Of a stretch of DNA of 11,214 nt, positions 1 to 4,898 are shown one piece after another. The position numbers and the translations under genes were made by a program. Position 1 is the first letter of the stretch. The number at the start of each line of letters is the position of its first letter. Origin of the DNA: DATKZH01 sp964475955 (GTDB taxonomy: Bacteria; Planctomycetota; Planctomycetia; Pirellulales; Thermoguttaceae); contig CAYYZY010000241.1 in assembly GCA_964475955.1 (NCBI GenBank), forward strand, positions 1 through 11,214, written 5' to 3'. The notes under the pieces were generated by a model. The model saw only the letters and a list, made by a program, of their open reading frames with translations. It had not been told where the DNA came from and did not search any database.

Positions 1-49
1 CTATCCCAGATCGACGCTAGACCAAAAGCCAGCAGTTAAGCGGGTCATT

Positions 50-89
50 GATTTTGAATCCAGCGCGTCTGCCATTCCGCCACTCCGGC
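50..89 (-). pseudogene. 5' half of tRNA-Leu(CAA), broken in the anticodon arm
   Basis: Read on the minus strand from 89 to 50, this is the first half of a class II tRNA-Leu. It has an acceptor strand GCCGGAG (89-83), TG at positions 8-9, a D arm with GCG/CGC stem and the AATGGCAGA loop typical of bacterial tRNA-Leu, and then anticodon stem strand CTGGA (63-59), loop TTCAAAA (58-52) and only the first two bases (TC) of the 3' stem. The anticodon is CAA (56-54). From base 49 leftwards the sequence AATGACCC no longer pairs with CTGGA, and no variable arm, T arm or acceptor 3' strand follows in the 49 bases left in the window. What remains of the 5' half shows no decay. It is either a displaced half at an integration junction or a gene with a long insert reaching beyond base 1. 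Confidence 0.8.
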
Positions 90-99
90 AAGTTGTTCA

Positions 100-128
100 T
101 TGATAACGACTTAAGCTCTGTCGGTCAA
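100..128 (-). promoter_or_regulatory. Sigma-70-type promoter of the tRNA-Leu half
   Basis: On the minus strand a TTGACC -35 box (128-123) is followed by a 17-bp spacer and a TATCAA -10 box (105-100). The -10 box ends 10 bases before the first base of the tRNA, so transcription would start just upstream of the mature 5' end. The match is 5/6 at -35 and 4/6 at -10 with ideal spacing. The tRNA half therefore keeps what looks like its native promoter. Confidence 0.55.
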
Positions 129-499
129 GCCTCTCCCTCGTTTTTGGGCAGGTTCTGGGCACGTTCTTGTGCGTGGCACACGGCAAGAATAGGACAGGGC
201 GTGGGTCTTGACAACCGGAGACATGACGGGAGCATCTCCGTGGGGGAAGCGGATCGCCCGTTGGTTCGGGGGACGAATCTCGTGGTCGCGGTCCCCGGTT
301 GGCGGAGCTCCGCGAGCCAGCGCACGTGTTGCCGGCTCGGAGGCCATCCGCGCTGGGAACACGGCGAATTGGTCTTCCCCGGCGAGCGCCGAGAACGGGC
401 CGCCTGGCGCTCGACACCCCGCCCGTGGTTCGCGGCGCCGCGGCCCGGATCGTCGGGACCGACGGGGCGATCGAGGCCGTCGGTCGCAGCTCGGGGCGC
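129..499. other. Non-coding stretch, no gene seen
   Basis: The open frames here are long only because of high GC content. Their translations are arginine/proline/glycine-rich and low in complexity, none has a convincing ribosome-binding site, and none resembles a known family. The segment may include the decayed beginning of the IS5-type transposase remnant that follows, but I cannot recognise it. Confidence 0.5.
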
Positions 500-744
500 G
501 CCCCCCCCGTCGGGCCGACCCGTCGGCCGCCGCTTGACCGTCGCGACGTGACACGCGCCGTCCTCTACGTCAATCGGACCCGTTGCACCTGGCGGCCCCT
601 GCCGCACGACTTCCCCAACGGGAGCCTGTCGACACCTTCTTCCGGCGGTGGCGCAACGACGGCGTCTGGCAACGAATCCACGACGCATTGCACGAGAAGT
701 CCCGCAAGCTGGCGGCAAACGGCCGGTCGGCTGAAGCCGACCCG
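500..744 (+). pseudogene. Frameshifted, truncated IS5-family transposase remnant
   Basis: One reading frame (about 533-622) gives LYVNRTRCTWRPLPHDFP, which matches the conserved N-terminal part of IS5/IS427-type DDE transposases (typically LYLLRTGCQWRMLPHDFP). The text continues in a different frame from about 622 to 744 as VDTFFRRWRNDGVWQRIHDA followed by LHEKSRKLAANGRSAEADP, matching the next conserved block of the same family (typically YYFRRWRDDGTWQRIHDALR). The frame change corresponds to a 1-nt loss (or 2-nt gain) near 618-630. Nothing after 744 resembles the expected DSQSVKT block or the rest of the DDE domain, and no clear N-terminal start is visible upstream. The copy is dead and heavily truncated. 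An 8-C run at 500-510 may hide another frameshift. No terminal inverted repeats or target duplications were found. Confidence 0.75.
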
Positions 745-1283
745 CGCCGGCGGCTTGCGGCCGGCTCCGCATCCCGGCGTAGGAGGCTGCACACAGGGAA
801 GTTACCGAGTTACAGGACATCGGCGTGGCGCTTGGCACCTTAAGAAAGGCAAGACGCGATGCGTTTGTCTGCCGCGATTCGGCATTTTGTTGTCTTGCGA
901 CGCCTCAACTCATGGCTCGGACCGCTTCGCGGGAACACGTCGTGAACTGGGCGACCGGCGCCCAGCTCCTTTCCGCAGGTCTCGCAGAAGCTCAAATGCA
1001 ACGGGACCGGTCCAGCAACGGGTGAAGCGGGAGCCGGCGCCGGCCCTGCGGTTGAAGGCGTGTCGCCACAAACTGTTTTGCGCGAGAGACTTAGGAAGTC
1101 TCTGAGGAGCCCCCCGCCCCTGCGGGCCGTCCTGCCGTCGGGCGGCCTTGTTTCTGGATGGAGCCTTCGGAGTCGTCGCCCATGGCCGTGCCGAGATCGG
1201 GGGCGATCGGGCAGCGCCGACGTGCCGTCGGCGGCTAAGCGTCGCGGCTCTCGTTGTGCCGTGGCCGGAGGACTGGCCGGAAA
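745..1283. other. Non-coding stretch after the IS remnant
   Basis: No coding sequence can be supported here. The plus-strand frames translate into arginine-rich low-complexity text with no recognisable motif, and the DDE-domain blocks expected downstream of the transposase remnant are absent. GC-rich self-complementary stretches occur around 1110-1150 but lack a T tract. The segment is probably decayed mobile-element DNA and the upstream flank of the next operon. Confidence 0.45.
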
Positions 1284-1312
1284 TTGACCCGGGCCGGCGG
1301 CCGTGTCATACT
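1284..1312 (+). promoter_or_regulatory. Predicted sigma-70 promoter of the sugar-enzyme operon
   Basis: A TTGACC -35 box (1284-1289) is separated by exactly 17 bp from a CATACT -10 box (1307-1312). Transcription would start near 1319, giving a leader of about 50 nt before the ATG at 1368. The -35 hexamer is identical to the one in front of the tRNA-Leu half. The match is 5/6 at -35 and 4/6 at -10. No operator-like dyad is obvious. Confidence 0.5.
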
Positions 1313-1367
1313 AGGACCGCTCCTTCCCGCCGACCCACCATCCGCCACCGCTTGGGAGAGACCTCCG

Positions 1368-2333
1368 ATGAAACACAACATCACGCGACGTGATTTTCTT
1401 GCCGCTTCGGCCGCCGTGGGGGCCGGTCTCGTGGCCGGCCGGCTCGACGCGGCCCCGTTTTCGACCACGCTGCACAAGGCCCTGATCGGCTCGCCCAGCG
1501 AGGAGACGCTTTCGAGCTGGAAGGCCGCCGGGTTCGACGGCATGGAGTCGAACAAGTGGGACGTTACCCCCGACGAAGCGGCCCGCGCCCGCAAGGTCGC
1601 CGAGAAGCTCGACATGCGGATCCACTCCGTGCTGCGTGGCTGGACGAACTTCAACAGTCGTGACGACGCCCAGGTGGCCAAGGACATAGCCAGCGTCGAA
1701 ACGGCCCTGAAGGCGACCGAGGGCTACGGCGGCGACGCGCTGCTTCTGGTGCCGTGCCGCGTGGGCGGCATGGCCATGCCCGAGCCGTGGGACTTCGATA
1801 TCGAGTTCGACGAGAAGGCCTGCCGCGTCAGGCGCGTGGCATCCGGCGACAACGGCCCGTACGCCGAGTACATGGCGGCGCAGAACCACGCCACCGACTC
1901 CACGCGCAAGGCCGTCGAGAAGCTGATCCCCGTGGCCGAGAAGGCGGGCGTGGTGATCGCGCTGGAGAACGTGTGGAACAACCTCTGGGTGAAGCCGGAA
2001 CTGTTCGCCGCCTTCGTGACGTCGTTCCAGTGCCCGTGGGTCCAGGCCTATTTCGACGTCGGCAATCACTGCAAGTACGCCATGCCCGAGGAGTGGATTC
2101 GGGCGCTGGGCAAACTGATCGTGAAGGTCCACGTGAAGGACTTCGCCGTCGACCGAAGCAAGCCGCGCGGCGGGACGTTCGTCGACATCCGCGAGGGCGA
2201 CGTCGACTGGCCGCTCGTGCGCCGCGAGCTGGACAAGATCGGCTACAACGGCTGGATGACGATCGAGGGGAGCGGCGGGCTCTCGGTTGAGGAGCGGAGC
2301 CGGCGCCTCGACCTGATCCTCGCCGGCAAGTGA
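1368..2333 (+). CDS. Tat-exported sugar phosphate isomerase/epimerase-like TIM-barrel protein
   Basis: The protein has 321 residues and belongs to the xylose isomerase-like TIM-barrel (AP endonuclease family 2) superfamily. The N-terminus carries a twin-arginine signal (ITRRDFL, residues 5-11), an alanine-rich hydrophobic stretch and a likely cleavage site near DAAPF (27-31), so the folded enzyme is expected outside the cytoplasm. The four metal ligands known from tagatose 3-epimerase relatives can be placed: E200 (IALENVW), D230 (YFDVGNH), H255 (KVHVKDF) and E300 (TIEGSGG). Their spacing suits a divalent-metal isomerase, epimerase or lyase acting on a sugar. The ATG at 1368 was chosen because GGGAGAG (1354-1360) lies 7 nt upstream and the signal peptide begins there. 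It is first in an operon, 42 nt before a Gfo/Idh/MocA-type gene, a pairing common in planctomycetes and linked elsewhere to 3-keto-glycoside chemistry. The substrate cannot be read from the sequence. Confidence 0.88.
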   Translation: MKHNITRRDFLAASAAVGAGLVAGRLDAAPFSTTLHKALIGSPSEETLSSWKAAGFDGMESNKWDVTPDEAARARKVAEKLDMRIHSVLRGWTNFNSRDDAQVAKDIASVETALKATEGYGGDALLLVPCRVGGMAMPEPWDFDIEFDEKACRVRRVASGDNGPYAEYMAAQNHATDSTRKAVEKLIPVAEKAGVVIALENVWNNLWVKPELFAAFVTSFQCPWVQAYFDVGNHCKYAMPEEWIRALGKLIVKVHVKDFAVDRSKPRGGTFVDIREGDVDWPLVRRELDKIGYNGWMTIEGSGGLSVEERSRRLDLILAGK

Positions 2334-2375
2334 CGTCGCTCGACCACGACTTGGGTTTCTATCGAGGAGAGAAAG

Positions 2376-3371
2376 ATGCGTTTGCACTGGATTCACAACG
2401 TGCTGGCCGCCGCGGTCGTTTTGGGGGCGTTTTCGGCGACGGGCCGGGCCGCCGAGTCGGCCAAGCCGATCCGCGTGGGCATCATCGGCACGACCACGTC
2501 GCACGTGCCCGCGTTCACCAAGACGATCAACGACCCGAACGCCGAGGGCGCGCTGGCCGACGTGAAGGTGGTCGCCGCCTTCATGGGCGGCGTCAAAGAC
2601 AACCCTTCGAGCTGGGACCGCCGCGAGAAGTACGCCAAGGTCCTGCGCGAAGACTTCGGGTGCACGATCTACGACACGATCGCGGAGATGCTCGAGCACG
2701 TCGACGCGGTGCTCCTCGAAGAAGTCGACGGCCGGCCGCACCTCGAGTGGGCCAGGCCGGTGATCGAGGCGGGCAAGCCGCTGTTCATCGACAAGCCGAT
2801 GGCCGGCTCGCTGGCCGACGTGGTCGAGATCTTCCGGCTGGCCGAAAAGCACAACGTTCCCTGCTTCTCCAGCTCATCGCTGCGGTTCAGTTCCGGCTTC
2901 CAGGCGGCGCGCAGGGGGGAGCCCTTTGGCAAAGTTGGCAAGTGCACGGCGTGGAGCCCGATGAGCATTGAGCCGCACCATCCCGATCTGTTCTGGTACG
3001 GCATCCACGGGTGCGAGATCCTGTTCGCGATCATGGGCCCGGGGTGCAAGACCGTCAGGCGCGTGGAAGAGAACAAGGTGGTCGGCGTGTGGGACGACGG
3101 CCGCGAAGGCACGTTCATCGGGCAGAAGGGCTACGGCGCGGAGGTCGAAGGCGATAAGGGGAGCGGTTCGGCCGGCGGCTACGGAGGCTACAAGCCGCTG
3201 GTAATCGAGATCTGCAAGTTCTTCAAGACCGGCAAGCCGCCCGTCGCCAAGGAGGAAACGCTGGAGATCTACACGTTCATGGAGGCCGCCGACGAGAGCA
3301 AACGCCAGGGCGGGGCCACCGTGAAAATGGCCGACGTGCTCGAAAAGGCGCGCCGGGCCGCAAGCGAGTAG
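2376..3371 (+). CDS. Exported Gfo/Idh/MocA-family oxidoreductase-like protein, copy 1
   Basis: The protein has 331 residues. A Sec-type signal peptide occupies roughly residues 1-26 (hydrophobic VLAAAVVLGAF, possible cleavage after GRA). A Rossmann-like domain follows, beginning KPIRVGIIGTTTSHVPAF (residues 30-47), and then the family's active-site lysine motif as FIDKP (137-141; K140) where EKP is more usual. The C-terminal domain contains HHPDLFWYGIHG (201-212), with H211 a candidate catalytic histidine. The nucleotide loop reads GIIGTTTSH where the family normally has GxxGxGxxA, so the third glycine is missing. The start is well supported by GAGGAGA at 2364-2370, 5 nt before the ATG. It lies 42 nt after the TIM-barrel gene and upstream of a clear paralogue, with which it shares long blocks such as DGRPHLE, GSLAD, YGIHG and FMEAADESKRQGG. 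NAD(P)-dependent sugar oxidation is the family role; activity here is inferred. Confidence 0.87.
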   Translation: MRLHWIHNVLAAAVVLGAFSATGRAAESAKPIRVGIIGTTTSHVPAFTKTINDPNAEGALADVKVVAAFMGGVKDNPSSWDRREKYAKVLREDFGCTIYDTIAEMLEHVDAVLLEEVDGRPHLEWARPVIEAGKPLFIDKPMAGSLADVVEIFRLAEKHNVPCFSSSSLRFSSGFQAARRGEPFGKVGKCTAWSPMSIEPHHPDLFWYGIHGCEILFAIMGPGCKTVRRVEENKVVGVWDDGREGTFIGQKGYGAEVEGDKGSGSAGGYGGYKPLVIEICKFFKTGKPPVAKEETLEIYTFMEAADESKRQGGATVKMADVLEKARRAASE

Positions 3372-3382
3372 TCGCTAGCCTT

Positions 3383-3484
3383 CTTGGAGTGCGGTGGGCT
3401 TGTCCCCGCTTTCTGAGCTGTTGGAAGACGCCGGCCTTCTTGGCGACGTGCCGGAAGAGCGGCGACGAGTCGCCGCACTCCAAG
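3383..3484. repeat. MITE/REP-like palindromic element between the paralogues
   Basis: A 12-bp perfect terminal inverted repeat, CTTGGAGTGCGG at 3383-3394 and its complement at 3473-3484, encloses about 78 bp. The similarity extends imperfectly inwards to about 26 bp per arm. The right arm also contains an internal dyad, GGCGAC/GTCGCC (3461-3474). Its forward translation gives text of the KSGDESPHSK type, which I recall as spurious text recurring in annotated planctomycete and verrucomicrobial proteins; this suggests a dispersed repeat. It fills most of the 179-bp gap between the two oxidoreductase-like genes and would form a strong hairpin in the operon mRNA. No T tract follows, so it is not a typical terminator. 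Confidence 0.75.
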
Positions 3485-3550
3485 AGGAACGCCGGCGGCC
3501 GTGTCTCGAACCATTGTGCCTGCGTCCGAAGTGAAATGAAGGAGTGCCTC

Positions 3551-4567
3551 ATGCGTCTTTCCCGGCAGCTTGTGGTTGGGAGCTTCCTGCTGGTTCTGCT
3601 TGTGTCCTCCGCCGGGCTTTCCGCGGCCGAGGCGAATCTGCCGCTGAAAGCCGGCATCATCGGGCTCGACGCCCACGCCCGAAGCTGGACCCAGATCCTC
3701 AACGCCCCCGAAGCGACCGGCGAGCTGGCCGACATGGTCGTGGTGGCCGGCTATCCCGGCGGAAGCCTCGACATCCCGCAGAGCATGGAGTTGCTCGAAA
3801 AGGGCGTCGCCCTGTTCCGCGAAATGGATATCGAGCTGGTCGACTCGATCGACGCCCTCGTGGAGAAGGTCGACGTGGTGATGATCCTCAGCATCGACGG
3901 GCGCCCCCACCTGGAGCAGGCCAGGCCGGTCTTCGCCGCCGGCAAGCCGCTTTACATCGACAAGCCGATCGCCGGCTCGCTGGCCGACGCGATCCGGATC
4001 TTCGAGCTGGCCGAGAAGCACCAGGTGCCGTGCTTCACCAGTTCGTCGCTGCGGTTCGCGGCCGAGACGATCGGGATGCGCTCCAATCCCAAGATCGGCG
4101 AGATCCGCGGCTGCGATCAGTACGCCCCCTGCTCGCTGGAACCGCACCACCCCGACTTCTTCTGGTACGGCATCCACGGCGTGGAGCCGCTCTATACGGT
4201 AATGGGGACCGGGTGCCGGACCGTCACACGCCTCCACACCGAGGGGCAAGACGTGATCGTGGGCGTTTGGGAAGGGGGCCGGATCGGCACAGTCCGCGGC
4301 ATCCGCGACAGCCGCCGCGGCTACGGCTCGACCGTCTTCGGCACCAGGGCGATCCTCCCGGCCGGCGGGTTCGACGGCTACGAGCCGCTGTTGGTCGAGA
4401 TCGTCAAGTTCTTCAAGACCGGCAAGGCCCCGGTCCGCCCGGAGGAGACGCTGGAGATCTTCGCGTTCATGGAAGCAGCCGACGAGAGCAAGCGTCAGGG
4501 CGGCTGCCCCGTATCGATCGAGCGCGTGATGCAGAAGGCCCGGGCGGCGGTCGCAGCCGACAACTGA
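3551..4567 (+). CDS. Exported Gfo/Idh/MocA-family oxidoreductase-like protein, copy 2
   Basis: The protein has 338 residues and is a tandem paralogue of the preceding one. A Sec-type signal peptide covers about residues 1-26 (hydrophobic VVGSFLLVLLVSSAGL, cleavage near SAAEA). The Rossmann-like start is KAGIIGLDAHARSW (33-46), again without the usual GxGxxG pattern. The lysine motif is YIDKP (135-139; K138), and the C-terminal domain has EPHHPDFFWYGIHG (197-210; H209 the candidate catalytic histidine). The C-terminus repeats copy 1 closely (KFFKTGKAPV, FMEAADESKRQGG). The middle differs, with an insertion around 250-270 and a shorter segment around residues 70-90. The ATG at 3551 was preferred over the in-frame ATG at 3536 because AAGGAG (3539-3544) sits 6 nt before it. 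It probably belongs to the same operon, although the palindromic element upstream may reduce its expression. The substrate is unknown. Confidence 0.87.
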   Translation: MRLSRQLVVGSFLLVLLVSSAGLSAAEANLPLKAGIIGLDAHARSWTQILNAPEATGELADMVVVAGYPGGSLDIPQSMELLEKGVALFREMDIELVDSIDALVEKVDVVMILSIDGRPHLEQARPVFAAGKPLYIDKPIAGSLADAIRIFELAEKHQVPCFTSSSLRFAAETIGMRSNPKIGEIRGCDQYAPCSLEPHHPDFFWYGIHGVEPLYTVMGTGCRTVTRLHTEGQDVIVGVWEGGRIGTVRGIRDSRRGYGSTVFGTRAILPAGGFDGYEPLLVEIVKFFKTGKAPVRPEETLEIFAFMEAADESKRQGGCPVSIERVMQKARAAVAADN

Positions 4568-4624
4568 CCGGTCGCGACTCCGGCGCCGGCCTGATACTCC
4601 CCGTCCTGCCGCCTTTCGGTGCTA

Positions 4625-4682
4625 CCCTCGTTCCGACCCTGCCGGCGTTCCCTCGTTCCGATGCTCTGCGTCGGAACGAGGG
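4625..4682. repeat. Palindromic repeat with an extra direct copy, possible terminator
   Basis: CCCTCGTTCCGA occurs at 4625-4636 and again at 4650-4661. The second copy pairs perfectly over 12 bp with TCGGAACGAGGG at 4671-4682 around the loop TGCTCTGCG. The loop and stem resemble the widely dispersed GTTCC...TGCTCTGCG...GGAAC palindromes I recall from many environmental bacterial genomes. It lies about 80 bp after the stop of the second oxidoreductase-like gene and might act as a terminator, but no T run follows. Confidence 0.65.
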
Positions 4683-4690
4683 GAAACGTC

Positions 4691-4722
4691 CCCCGCTCTC
4701 AGAAAGAGATGCGAGAGCGGGG
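4691..4722. repeat. Inverted repeat overlapping the 3' end of the tRNA-Leu half
   Basis: CCCCGCTCTC (4691-4700) pairs perfectly over 10 bp with GAGAGCGGGG (4713-4722) around a 12-nt spacer. On the minus strand the tRNA's T-stem 3' strand and part of its acceptor 3' strand form one arm, and the sequence just beyond the mature 3' end forms the other. In a transcript this hairpin would compete with the tRNA cloverleaf. The spacer contains CTCTTTCT on the minus strand but no T tract follows the second arm. Confidence 0.6.
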
Positions 4723-4760
4723 ACTCGAACCCCGACCCCTTTCGGGACGGGATCCTGAAT
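4710..4760 (-). pseudogene. 3' half of tRNA-Leu(CAG), broken in the anticodon stem
   Basis: On the minus strand, from 4760 to 4710, the sequence reads as the second half of a class II tRNA. It has anticodon loop TTCAGGA (4759-4753) with anticodon CAG (4757-4755), 3' anticodon stem TCCCG (4752-4748), a long variable arm TCCC-GAAA-GGGG, a T arm CGGGG/TTCGAGT/CCCCG (4734-4718), acceptor strand CTCTCGC (4717-4711) and discriminator A (4710). The long variable arm, A73 and CAG anticodon identify tRNA-Leu. CCA is not encoded. Upstream of 4760 the sequence GTGCA cannot pair with TCCCG (two of five positions), and no D arm or GCGAGAG acceptor strand follows, so the 5' half is absent. The remaining half is undecayed. 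The break lies within a base or two of the shared ATTCA of the anticodon arm, close to the break in the tRNA-Leu(CAA) half near the left edge. Confidence 0.8.
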
Positions 4761-4898
4761 GCACCCGATAGAGCGATTCCTTTGGTTGAGGGAGACCGTG
4801 GGCCGCGGAACGGTCGATCTCAAACAAGGCATTTCCGCGGCTTCTGGTCGTTCGGTGGAAGGTCTCAAGCGTGGGACATCCGGCGGGAAGGGATGGCC

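Noticed and set aside
1..89. A group I intron interrupting tRNA-Leu(CAA)
   Set aside because: Such introns occur in tRNA-Leu anticodon loops, but a P1 helix with the required G-U pair at the splice site cannot be drawn from the bases after the 5' half. It remains possible if the true boundary is further left, and is checkable only with sequence beyond base 1.
1311..2852. A 513-residue open frame on the minus strand across the TIM-barrel gene and the first oxidoreductase-like gene
   Set aside because: It is antisense to two well-supported genes with export signals and catalytic motifs. Its translation is His/Arg/Asp-rich without family motifs, an effect of GC-rich third positions.
50..4760. 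A permuted tRNA gene (3' half preceding the 5' half)
   Set aside because: Known permuted tRNA genes have their halves separated by a short intervening sequence. Here the gap is 4.6 kb, the halves come from different isoacceptors, and protein-coding genes on the other strand lie between.
4710..4800. A complete tRNA gene at this position
   Set aside because: The upstream sequence has no D arm, no GCGAGAG acceptor strand, and an anticodon 5' stem that matches at only two of five positions.
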